Shown: piece after piece, positions 55,537 to 63,425 of the stretch
How the letters are laid out: each line of letters starts with the position of its first letter
How positions within the stretch are numbered: the first letter of the stretch is position 1
Assembly: GCF_023701485.1 (NCBI RefSeq)
Contig: NZ_JAMQBK010000062.1
Location: 62,001-126,000 of the forward strand
DNA from: Aporhodopirellula aestuarii
GTDB taxonomy: Bacteria; Planctomycetota; Planctomycetia; Pirellulales; Pirellulaceae
Length of the DNA stretch: 64,000 nt
Reading direction: 5' to 3'
Made by a program: the position numbers and the translations under genes
Notes under the pieces: generated by a model
The model's database searches: none
Told to the model about the DNA's origin: nothing
What the model saw: the letters and a program-made list of their open reading frames with translations, nothing else

Positions 55537-56910
55537 ATGAACGCGACAAGCAATCGATCCGCCCGCCTGCAAAGCCTTGTTTTGCCACTGCTATTATTCG
55601 CCTCGCTCGTTTGGGGGCCCCGCCTTGCCGCTGACGATGCGAATGCCACACCAGTCAGCACCCACCGATCAGCGGTCGACGTCAACTCATGGCTGGACGA
55701 GCAAATGCTGGACACGCTCAAACTCTACACGTGGTTGCACGCTCACCCCGAAGTTTCGTTTGAAGAAGAGCAAACGGCGGCCAAGCTCGCCGGGATTTGG
55801 CGCGAAGCAGGTCTCGAAATGACGACAGGCGTGGGCGGCCACGGGATCGTGGGCGTCTTCAAAAACGGTGACGGCCCGGTGGTGATGTTGCGAACCGATT
55901 TGGACGGGTTGCCGGTGACCGAACAAACGCCTGTTGCTTACGCGTCCACGCAAACCACCAAACTCGAAGACGGCAGCACCACCGGCATCATGCACGCCTG
56001 TGGACACGACGTGCACATGACGAATTTGACGAAAGTGATTCAATGGATGATGCAGCACCAGGACGCTTGGTCAGGAACGCTGCTTGCCATCGGTCAGCCT
56101 GCCGAAGAACGCGGTGCGGGCGCCAAAGCGATGCTCGACGACGGATTGTTTGAACGCTTCCCGCGTCCCGACTACGCACTCGCGATGCACTGCAGTGCCG
56201 ACACCGCAACGGGCGAAATCGGTCTCCGCGCGGGCTACTCACTCGCCAACGTGGATAGCATCGATATCACCATGAAAGGTCGCGGCGGACACGGATCGGC
56301 GCCTCACACAACCATCGATCCGATCGTCCAAGCCGCTGAGTTGGTGATGTCCCTGCAGATGATCGTCAGCCGTGAGGTCTCTCCGATCGAACCGGCGGTG
56401 GTGACGGTCGGCTCGATTCATGGGGGTACAAAGCACAACATCATTGGCAACGACTGTCATTTACAGTTGACCGTTCGCAGCTATAGCCAAGAGGTACGAG
56501 AAAAAGTGTTGGCCGCGATCAAACGCCGAGCCTTCGCGGTGGCGCAGGCCCACGGAGCGTCGGAGCCCATCTACGTCATCAGTGAGGGAACCCCGTCGCT
56601 AAAAAATGATGAGGAATTGGCTGCCCGCATGCGTGAACTTTTTAGTGAACAATTTGGCAGCGAAAACATTCTCGAAGACGACCCGTCCATGGGTGGCGAG
56701 GATTTCAGCCGTTACGGGATCGCGGGTGTTCCGATTCTGATGTATCGGGTGGGCACGGTCAGCCGCGCGCGGCTCGACCGGTTTGAAAAGTTGGGGATCC
56801 CGCCGGCCTCTCTGCACTCGGCGATTTATTATCCCGACGCGGAGGAAACCTTCCGAGTTTCTGTGCCCGCGATGATCACCGCGGTGCTCGACCTCATGCC
56901 GGCCAATTGA
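55537..56910 (+). CDS. Exported M20 amidohydrolase
   Basis: Resembles IAA-amino-acid or N-acyl-amino-acid hydrolases. The signal peptide (LVLPLLLFASLVWGPRLA) follows the start MNATSNRS. Metal and catalytic motifs are LRTDLDGLPVTEQ, ACGHDVHMTN, GQPAEERGAGA, ALAMHCS, KGRGGHGSAPHTT and the late SMGGEDFSRY. Alternative starts at 55465 and 55507 would lengthen the N-terminus. The substrate is unknown. Confidence 0.86.
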   Translation: MNATSNRSARLQSLVLPLLLFASLVWGPRLAADDANATPVSTHRSAVDVNSWLDEQMLDTLKLYTWLHAHPEVSFEEEQTAAKLAGIWREAGLEMTTGVGGHGIVGVFKNGDGPVVMLRTDLDGLPVTEQTPVAYASTQTTKLEDGSTTGIMHACGHDVHMTNLTKVIQWMMQHQDAWSGTLLAIGQPAEERGAGAKAMLDDGLFERFPRPDYALAMHCSADTATGEIGLRAGYSLANVDSIDITMKGRGGHGSAPHTTIDPIVQAAELVMSLQMIVSREVSPIEPAVVTVGSIHGGTKHNIIGNDCHLQLTVRSYSQEVREKVLAAIKRRAFAVAQAHGASEPIYVISEGTPSLKNDEELAARMRELFSEQFGSENILEDDPSMGGEDFSRYGIAGVPILMYRVGTVSRARLDRFEKLGIPPASLHSAIYYPDAEETFRVSVPAMITAVLDLMPAN

Positions 56911-57112
56911 ACTTTTTGCGACCGGATTGCCCCCCGAGAAACCTTGCCTGGTGACGATCTGCGAGGTTTGGCGATCGTGTAAATTCCACGAACAGGTGTC
57001 AATCAACTATACTGGGTTGTTTGAAGTAATCATCGGGCGGCGGTCGCTGCTCTGGAGCCTCGTCGCAGTGCCCCATCGTGTCAGGTGTGGGCGATAAAGG
57101 AAGGTAAGGACA

Positions 57113-57985
57113 ATGGGAGTTCGTTTTGCTTGTCACGCGTGTGGCAAGCGACTGAACATCAAATCGGAGCTAGCCGGACGAAGAGGGATTTGCCCTTCGT
57201 GCTCGGCTCGTTTTCGCATTCCCACTCACGACACCGAAACCTCCACACCCATCCATTCGGGAGAAACGTACGAGGGCGACGAGTCGTCCGGTTCGGTCTC
57301 TTCAGCGGGGGGGCAAACACGCGAGGCACACCACGGGAGCGCCGTTGCGACCGCCCCCTCAACGGCAAAGGGCACCGCCTACGCACAGAGCCCGGGGGCC
57401 CCAGTTGTCGCAACGCAGTCAGCTGCATCTCACGCGAGTAGCGTTTCGCAGAGTGTCGCTGATGCCACGCCGTTGCACGCGAGCCCGGCTCACTCGGTTG
57501 CGCCGCAAACGCAACACGGCCCCCAACCGAGCATGGATGAGATTCTCGGGGATGCAGCGTCGACGTGGTATGTGCGGCCGCCCAGTGGTGGGCAATATGG
57601 ACCTGCCAACGGCCCAACGCTTGGCCAATGGATCCAAGAGGGGCGTGTGGCCGACACCGCGATGCTGTGGAGAGATGGTTGGCCGGATTGGCGAATGGCC
57701 AAAGAAGTGCTGCCGGTTTTTGCACCTCAGCCGACGCCCCAATCCAACGGCTCGGTGTCTCCACCGGGAGTCGCAACCGCACCAGCGGTCATGCCTTCCC
57801 CAGCGGTAAATCCTGCGGCTGCGTCCGGGCCGGCTCCATCGAGAGTCGAGATCCGAGAGGGCGGCAAAGTGCTCGGCACGAATAAGAAAAAGGTTTCGCG
57901 AAAGCGGGTCGCAATCAGCGTGATGCTCGCGTGCGTGTTTGTCGTCCTCCTGGTCGCGTTGATTCTCGTTCTCAAGCAACCCTAG
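57113..57985 (+). CDS. Zinc-ribbon/GYF-domain tail-anchored protein
   Basis: A 290-residue protein: an N-terminal CHAC-x18-CPSC zinc ribbon (about residues 7-31), a Pro/Ser/Ala-rich linker, a GYF_2-like domain (WYVRPPSGGQYGPANGP, then WIQEGRVADTAMLWRDGW), and a C-terminal membrane helix (VMLACVFVVLLVALILVL). A good ribosome site (aaggaaggtaagga) lies just before the ATG. The GYF domain may bind proline-rich peptides. It is 36 bp upstream of mch, same strand, so possibly the first gene of that operon. Confidence 0.83.
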   Translation: MGVRFACHACGKRLNIKSELAGRRGICPSCSARFRIPTHDTETSTPIHSGETYEGDESSGSVSSAGGQTREAHHGSAVATAPSTAKGTAYAQSPGAPVVATQSAASHASSVSQSVADATPLHASPAHSVAPQTQHGPQPSMDEILGDAASTWYVRPPSGGQYGPANGPTLGQWIQEGRVADTAMLWRDGWPDWRMAKEVLPVFAPQPTPQSNGSVSPPGVATAPAVMPSPAVNPAAASGPAPSRVEIREGGKVLGTNKKKVSRKRVAISVMLACVFVVLLVALILVLKQP

Positions 57986-58021
57986 CTGGACAACCGATTC
58001 ATCAACGTTCAACATACGCGG

Positions 58022-59011
58022 ATGACATCGCCTATCGCATTCCCACCGGCCCGCTTGCACGCGCGAGCCCACGCTCTTTTTCAAGATTCGTTGCTCCGCC
58101 TGCTCGATCTTCGTTCGGCCGTCGCCGAGATTGGTGGAGCGACCATCCTAGATTGCGGCATTTCACAACCGGGATCTTTGCAGTCCGGATTGTTGCTCGC
58201 GAGGTTGTGTTTGGGCGATTACGCCGATGTCACTTTGGCGCCGGCGGAGGCTGACATGGTGACCGATAACGCCGTCGCGGTGCGTACCGATCGTCCCGTC
58301 GAAGCGTGTTTGGGCGGTCAGTACGCGGGTTGGCCAGTCTCGGTCGGCAAGTTTTTTGCGATGGCGAGCGGCCCGATGCGGATGTTACGTGGCCGCGAAG
58401 AAATGCTCGAACATCTCGGGTTGGTGAGTGACGCCCAGCCGGACGATTTTGCGGTCGGCGTTCTGGAAGCGGATCGTTTGCCCGAGGAAGACGTCATTTC
58501 GCAGATCGCGGTCGACTGCGGTATGCCTGCTCAGCGGGTTTGTCTCGGCATCGCCCCGAGCACGTCGATCGCGGGTAGTGTTCAGGTTGTCGCCAGAAGC
58601 GTTGAAACGGCTTTGCACAAACTCCACGCTTTGGATTTTGACGTGACCCGGGTGGTGTCTGCGACGGGAATCGCTCCCTTGCCTCCTTGCGCGAAACCGG
58701 GCGATACAGTCGGCGGCATCGGACGCACCAACGACGCCATGCTCTATGGGGCCAAAGTGAGTTTGTGGGTGGATGCCGATGACGACGCGATCGAAGCGGT
58801 CGCCGCGAAAGTACCAAGTCAGTCGTCAGCGGATTACGGACAGCCGTTTGCGAAGATCTTCAAACAGTACGATTACGATTTCTATCAAGTCGATCCGATG
58901 CTGTTCAGTCCCGCAGTCGTCACGATGCATTCACTCGTCACCGGACGGACGTGGCGATGCGGACGTCTCGCTCCGGAAATCCTTCGCGTTTCCTTTGGAA
59001 TGGAATTGTGA
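58022..59011 (+). CDS. mch: Methenyltetrahydromethanopterin cyclohydrolase
   Basis: Hydrolyses methenyl-H4MPT to formyl-H4MPT in the archaeal-type C1 pathway that handles formaldehyde. Motifs match Mch: ILDCGISQPGSLQSGLLLARLCLG, GGQYAGWPV, KFFAMASGPMRML, IAPSTSIAGSVQVVARSVETALHKLHALDFD and ATGIAPLPPCAKP. Length 329 is normal. Planctomycetes are among the bacteria that carry this pathway. The gene is followed by an ATP-grasp gene, then an AMP ligase, in close order. Other H4MPT genes are not in the window. Confidence 0.94.
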   Translation: MTSPIAFPPARLHARAHALFQDSLLRLLDLRSAVAEIGGATILDCGISQPGSLQSGLLLARLCLGDYADVTLAPAEADMVTDNAVAVRTDRPVEACLGGQYAGWPVSVGKFFAMASGPMRMLRGREEMLEHLGLVSDAQPDDFAVGVLEADRLPEEDVISQIAVDCGMPAQRVCLGIAPSTSIAGSVQVVARSVETALHKLHALDFDVTRVVSATGIAPLPPCAKPGDTVGGIGRTNDAMLYGAKVSLWVDADDDAIEAVAAKVPSQSSADYGQPFAKIFKQYDYDFYQVDPMLFSPAVVTMHSLVTGRTWRCGRLAPEILRVSFGMEL

Positions 59012-59027
59012 TGACGGAACGTTCGGC

Positions 59028-59990
59028 GTGAGTTCACCGCGCATTCTCGTTCTCGGCGGCCGGTCTTTTCACCGGGCTCCGCTGCTTCCGCTGGGATGGC
59101 ATCTCGCCGAGCTGCAAATGGTGGCGGCGCGGGTAGGCGTCGAGCTGTTCTTTGCCGACTACGAAACACTGGCGGCGGAAGTCGATGGTGTGTGCACGCG
59201 GACGCGAGCGATGTGCCAAACAGTGGATGTCGATCGTCCGCTTGCAATGTGGCTCGATGAGTTCGATGGTATCTTCACGCGAACGATGCCGTTCGGATCG
59301 ATGGAACAACTCGCGTTTCGATTGGCCACGTTGCATGACGAGTATTACCGCAGACTAAAACAGGGACAGCAAGCAAGTATTGTCAATCCACCGGCATCGC
59401 TCGAACTGGCCATCGATAAATACGCGACACTGGCGCGCGTGACTCGAATGGGTATCCTCACGCCGGCGACAATCGTGACCCAGTCGAGGTCCGAGGCCAT
59501 GCTGGCGTTCGAAAAGTGCGGGGGCGACGTCGTGGTCAAGCCGATTTTTGGTGGTGAAGGACGTGGCGTGATGCGAATCCGCGACGAGGAACTTGCCTGG
59601 ACCACATTTTCGACACTGAGTCAACTCGGTTCCGTCTTTTACGTCCAGCAATTCTGTCCGCCCGGCGGTCGCGACGTGCGTTTGCTCGTGATCGGACCCC
59701 ATGTCCATGCGATCCGGCGTAGCTGCGGCGATGATTTTCGTACCAACGTACGCGCCGGGGGACGCTCGGAACGGATCGAATGCACTGCGGAATGGCGCCA
59801 TTTGGCTGAGCAAATTTGCCGCGAATTCGATCTGACATTTGCCGCCGTCGACCTGATCGAACTGGCAAACGGTAACGAGTACCGATTGGTGGAAGTCAAC
59901 GCGATTCCGGGTTGGAAGTCGGCTCAAACCGTCATGGATGTCAACCTCGCTGAACAAATCATCTCCGTTTTAAAATCGAGATCCGAATGA
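59028..59990 (+). CDS. ATP-grasp ligase, RimK-like
   Basis: A protein of about 320 residues with an ATP-grasp fold: VVVKPIFGGEGRGVMRI, FYVQQFCPPGGRDVRLLVIG, and the metal site FAAVDLIELANGNEYRLVEVNAIPGWKS. ATP-grasp proteins join amino acids or amines to carboxylates. RimK-like genes occur beside mch in methylotroph C1 clusters and are linked there to tetrahydromethanopterin synthesis, which is the best guess here. The start is a GTG at 59028; the frame continues upstream over the end of mch but has no good start there. Its stop overlaps the next start as ATGA. Confidence 0.83.
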   Translation: MSSPRILVLGGRSFHRAPLLPLGWHLAELQMVAARVGVELFFADYETLAAEVDGVCTRTRAMCQTVDVDRPLAMWLDEFDGIFTRTMPFGSMEQLAFRLATLHDEYYRRLKQGQQASIVNPPASLELAIDKYATLARVTRMGILTPATIVTQSRSEAMLAFEKCGGDVVVKPIFGGEGRGVMRIRDEELAWTTFSTLSQLGSVFYVQQFCPPGGRDVRLLVIGPHVHAIRRSCGDDFRTNVRAGGRSERIECTAEWRHLAEQICREFDLTFAAVDLIELANGNEYRLVEVNAIPGWKSAQTVMDVNLAEQIISVLKSRSE

Positions 59991-61732
59991 ACGCGTCCGC
60001 AGATGACAACGAACCCACGTCGGAGTCGTCGACCGCTTCGTCTTGCTCAAGTACACCCGCGACGGACTTGACGGCCGGCAACGTCGCTGATCGGCTGACC
60101 TACATTGCGAAGATGCTGCCCGGTGCGATTGCGATCGCGGAACCGTCCGGGCCGCCCAAGGATGACGGGCTTACCCGCGACTACACGCTGACTACGTTTA
60201 AGACGCTCGATGAACGCAGTACGATGATCGCGCGTGGGCTTACCGCATGGGGCGTGCGTCCGGGCATGCGTTTGATCAGTCTCGTGCCCTTCGGCGCCCA
60301 GTTCATTGAACTCGTGTTCGCGCTGATGAAAGCGGGCGTGACGGTCGTCTTGATTGATCCCGGCATGGATCGCAAGCACCTCGTCAATTGTTTGCAGGAA
60401 ATCAACCCTGACGGCTTCGTCGGTATCCCCAAGGCTCAGGCGATCCGCACGGTGTTGCGGCGTCGCTTTCCTTCGGCACGTTGGAACGTCACGGTCGGGA
60501 GGCGTTGGTTCTGGGGCGGTAAAACGCTGTCCCAGATCATTGAGATGGGCCGCAGCGGCGACGTGTCGCTTCCCAAGCTGGGTGCCGAAAGCGAAGCTGC
60601 TGTGATCTTCACCACCGGCAGCACCGGGCCACCCAAGGGTGTCGCGTATACGCACGGAACCTTTCATGCACAGATCGATCGCATCGCTCAGCGTTATCAA
60701 ATCCAACGCGGTTCGCGCGACCTCGCTTGTTTTCCGCTGTTCGGTTTATTTGATGCCGTGATGGGCGTGACGACCATCATTCCCGATATGGATCCGACAC
60801 GACCGGCCGATGTCGATCCGCGAAAACTGATCGCGGCTGCCCGGCAATGGGAGGTCGATCAAGCGTTCGGTTCACCTGCGTTGTGGCGGACGGTAACCCG
60901 TTGGTGCGAGGCCAACGCCATCGGACGACCGTTTCCGACTCTCCGCCGCGTCTTGTCCGCCGGGGCACCTGTTCCCGCCGCCACGCTCGCAAGTCTTCGC
61001 CGGTTCGTTCACGAAGAGGCCGATATTGAGACGCCCTACGGTGCTACCGAAGCGCTGCCGATTGCGTCGATCGAATCCCGACAAGTCATCACCGAAACCG
61101 GCCCCGCGGCCAACAAAGGAAAAGGCGTCTGTGTGGGAACGCGGTTTGAAGGCGTGCATTGGAAGGTGATCGAGATCAGCGATGGTGAAATCAAAACTCT
61201 CGATGAGGTCACCGAACTGCCTCGGGGCAAGATCGGCGAATTGCTGGTCAGCGGCCCGATGGTCACTCGCAGTTATGTCACGCGAACGGACCAGAACCGC
61301 GTCCACAAAGTCGCTGACGGAGACATCGTGTGGCATCGCATGGGTGACGTCGGCTATCTCGACGCAGACGATCGGTTTTGGTTCTGTGGACGCAAAGCTC
61401 ACCGCGTCATCTCAGCGGGGCGTACGTTTTTCACGGTGCCTTGCGAAGCCGTCTTTAACGTGCATCCTGACGTCGAAAAATGCGCCCTCGTTGGACGTGG
61501 GGCAGGCCCCACGAAAACCCCTGTCCTGATTGTCCAGCCGACTGACTTGTCGATCGCTGACGTGCCTGAAAGACGTGACGCTTTGATTAAAAGTCTCCGC
61601 GACGTCGCCGCCCGCAATCCGCTCACGCATCGGATCACAGAGTTCGTTGTTCGGAGCTCGCCGCTGCCTGTTGACATCCGCCACAACAGCAAGATCTTCC
61701 GCGAAAAGCTGACGGCAGAAATCAACGGGTGA
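59987..61732 (+). CDS. AMP-dependent ligase, OleC-like
   Basis: A 581-residue ANL-family enzyme. It has the P-loop-like AAVIFTTGSTGPPKGVAYTHG, ETPYGATEALPIASI, VCVGTRFEG, GDVGYLDADDRFWFCGRKAHRV and a C-terminal basic stretch NSKIFREKL. The pattern fits the OleC/acyl-AMP ligase branch, which makes beta-lactones or acyl-AMP from long chains. OleA, OleB and OleD are not nearby. The gene is translationally coupled (ATGA) to the ATP-grasp gene. The substrate may be a fatty acid or something tied to the C1 genes; this is open. Confidence 0.82.
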   Translation: MNASADDNEPTSESSTASSCSSTPATDLTAGNVADRLTYIAKMLPGAIAIAEPSGPPKDDGLTRDYTLTTFKTLDERSTMIARGLTAWGVRPGMRLISLVPFGAQFIELVFALMKAGVTVVLIDPGMDRKHLVNCLQEINPDGFVGIPKAQAIRTVLRRRFPSARWNVTVGRRWFWGGKTLSQIIEMGRSGDVSLPKLGAESEAAVIFTTGSTGPPKGVAYTHGTFHAQIDRIAQRYQIQRGSRDLACFPLFGLFDAVMGVTTIIPDMDPTRPADVDPRKLIAAARQWEVDQAFGSPALWRTVTRWCEANAIGRPFPTLRRVLSAGAPVPAATLASLRRFVHEEADIETPYGATEALPIASIESRQVITETGPAANKGKGVCVGTRFEGVHWKVIEISDGEIKTLDEVTELPRGKIGELLVSGPMVTRSYVTRTDQNRVHKVADGDIVWHRMGDVGYLDADDRFWFCGRKAHRVISAGRTFFTVPCEAVFNVHPDVEKCALVGRGAGPTKTPVLIVQPTDLSIADVPERRDALIKSLRDVAARNPLTHRITEFVVRSSPLPVDIRHNSKIFREKLTAEING

Positions 61733-61827
61733 TTCGCGGCTCGTCGCAAAAGCCCGGGAAAGTTCGAAACCGTGCACTTCGTGAGAAGGAATGCGGTCTC
61801 CAAAATGCTTGCCGCAGGTATGCGTCG

Positions 61828-61989
61828 TCGAACTGCACGGGAACAGATTTTTGGATCGATTTCGAACAAGGCCTTATCGGGATCATGCTCACGCAAACCG
61901 AAGGCATCAGCAAATTCAGGCTGCCACTCGAAGCATCGATAGACGACGGCCTCAGTCGGTTGTCAGACGCGGCGGCGTTGAATAAGTGA
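61828..61989 (+). pseudogene. Fragment of a serine hydrolase (beta-lactamase family)
   Basis: In the short frame after the OleC-like gene, residues NCTGTDFWIDFEQGLIGIMLTQTEG read like the C-terminal strand of class C beta-lactamase-family serine hydrolases (usual form GxTGTxFWIDPExxLVGVxLTQ). No catalytic SxxK or YxN region is found upstream, so this is probably a decayed C-terminal remnant. The surrounding gap (61733-62174) has no other gene that I can support. Confidence 0.45.
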
Positions 61990-62174
61990 AATGCCGGACG
62001 CCCGATGTCACTCGATTGAGCCGTGATGGGGGACGCGACGTCAGCAGGCTTGTATACTTTGCCCTGCCGCCATGTTCTTTTGCTTGGTCGGATCGCTGCG
62101 GTCGGCAGTACCGTCGATCGTTGTTCGGCATTCCGATTGTCAGTCAGCATTTTCACTTGGGTACCGAGACGTCC

Positions 62175-62774
62175 GTGACAGATAACCCCTACGAAGCACC
62201 TTCGTCATTCCCGTCGAGTCCTCATTCGCACTTGTTGGAGCCTCAGCAACCGGCTGAGCGTCCTGTTGGCGTGACGCTGCTCGCCGCTCTCAATTTCATT
62301 GGTGGCGTGTTGCTCTTTGGTGTCCAGTTTCTGCTGATTGCAAATCTTGGGGCGATGGAGGAGTCTCTTCGCACCGTCGGCATCCCACCGATTCTGATGA
62401 TCGTCGGTGTGATGTTTCTGGCTCTTCTCGCGATCGCGTCCGGTGTAGGCATGTGGTTGGGAACGAAGTGGGGATGGTGGCTCGCGTCGTTCTACTATGT
62501 CTACAGCGTCTTTCGAAACGGTTCGGCATTGCTAACCGTCATTTCGATGGCTGATCAACTGGAGGACACTGCACGGGGCCCGGGGTATTACATCGCCAAG
62601 CACAGCGTGCGGATCGTGATCCACGCCTTGCTATTTCTGTATTTCTTCAAAGGCAACGTGCTCGCGTTTTTTGGCTTGGCGAATTTGAACAAAGGGCAAG
62701 CCGTCGGCATTCTGATAGGCGCCTGCACCGCCATCAGCGTGGCGATGACGGCAGTCGGCTTGGCTTTGAATTAG
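62175..62774 (+). CDS. Four-helix membrane protein, NPYEAP start
   Basis: A 199-residue protein starting at a GTG (VTDNPYEAPSSF), an N-terminal pattern often seen in small planctomycete membrane proteins. Four to five hydrophobic segments follow (for example LLAALNFIGGVLLFGVQFLL, LMIVGVMFLALLAIASGVGMWLG, IVIHALLFLYFF, ILIGACTAISVAMTAVGLAL). No known domain is recognised. The long upstream frame to 61986 is not used because NPYEAP marks the start. Confidence 0.75.
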   Translation: MTDNPYEAPSSFPSSPHSHLLEPQQPAERPVGVTLLAALNFIGGVLLFGVQFLLIANLGAMEESLRTVGIPPILMIVGVMFLALLAIASGVGMWLGTKWGWWLASFYYVYSVFRNGSALLTVISMADQLEDTARGPGYYIAKHSVRIVIHALLFLYFFKGNVLAFFGLANLNKGQAVGILIGACTAISVAMTAVGLALN

Positions 62775-62901
62775 GACTCGGCTGTAGCCGAGACTTGGGC
62801 GAGCCTAGAGATTGGCATCCGCGCAGCAAAAACGGCCAATCGCTGGAAGCGTCGGCCGTTGCGTATGTCGATTTTGAGTCGAAAAAAGAGGAGTTTGAGG
62901 A

Positions 62902-63102
62902 CTATTTGTCCTCGGCCTTCTTCACTTTTTTCTTCTTCTTCAGCGAAATCTTTTGGACCCGCGTTTTGGCCATGCCAATGATCGACGCGTTCTCGTCGAA
63001 TTTGTCGAGTTCCTTCAAGCGGGCGATGCGCTCGGCGCGGGTCAAAACGTTGCGACTTTTAATGGCCCCGGCTTGCACCTTGAGGCTACGATCCATGGTC
63101 AT
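62902..63102 (-). CDS. Small basic protein (PVC signature family)
   Basis: A 66-residue basic protein with SLKVQAGAIKSRNVLTRAERIARLKELDKFDENASIIGMAKTRV and a KKKKKVKK tail. This fits the small basic protein family found across Planctomycetes, Verrucomicrobia and Chlamydiae, which carry an RNVL(T/K)R.ERI..L core and are described as a PVC superphylum signature related to ribosomal protein L30. It may bind RNA or the ribosome. Starts at 63102 or 63096 are both possible; the upstream frame to 63279 is not used. Confidence 0.85.
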   Translation of the reverse strand: MTMDRSLKVQAGAIKSRNVLTRAERIARLKELDKFDENASIIGMAKTRVQKISLKKKKKVKKAEDK

Positions 63103-63425
63103 GGCAGCGAATCTGAAATGAGAGAACGGGAAGGAGGTGGGGGTGATTTGGAAGCGACGAAGTCTAACGAACCACCCCAATGTTGACAACCTCACCAAAG
63201 ATATTCGGCTGTTGGGGGGCGGGTAAATTGGAAAAAAGACACAATATTCGCCTTTGGCATTCCCGCAACGGGCATCCACGTGCCGCGGACGGTTCGCGAA
63301 TTCAATTAATCGCTTGAGGCGTTCAATCCTGTGTCGCCAGGAAGTATATTGGTCGGGCGTCCCCGGACGCTCCTCCCGCCGGGGCTTTCCCCACCTCTCT
63401 CGCCTCTAATTAAGCAGCAACCCCC
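63103..63425. other. Divergent intergenic region
   Basis: About 320 bp between the small basic protein and the sulfatase, which point apart. It should hold both promoters. I see no hairpin with a T-run, RNA gene or repeat that I can support. Confidence 0.4.

Noticed and set aside
57159-57782. 207-residue minus-strand frame opposite the zinc-ribbon/GYF gene
   Set aside because: It has no motif; the plus strand has paired CxxC, a GYF region, a membrane helix and a good ribosome site.
58773-59027. Upstream extension of the ATP-grasp frame over the end of mch
   Set aside because: The 85 added residues are Arg/Ser-rich and not part of an ATP-grasp fold; mch is clearly coded in that DNA.
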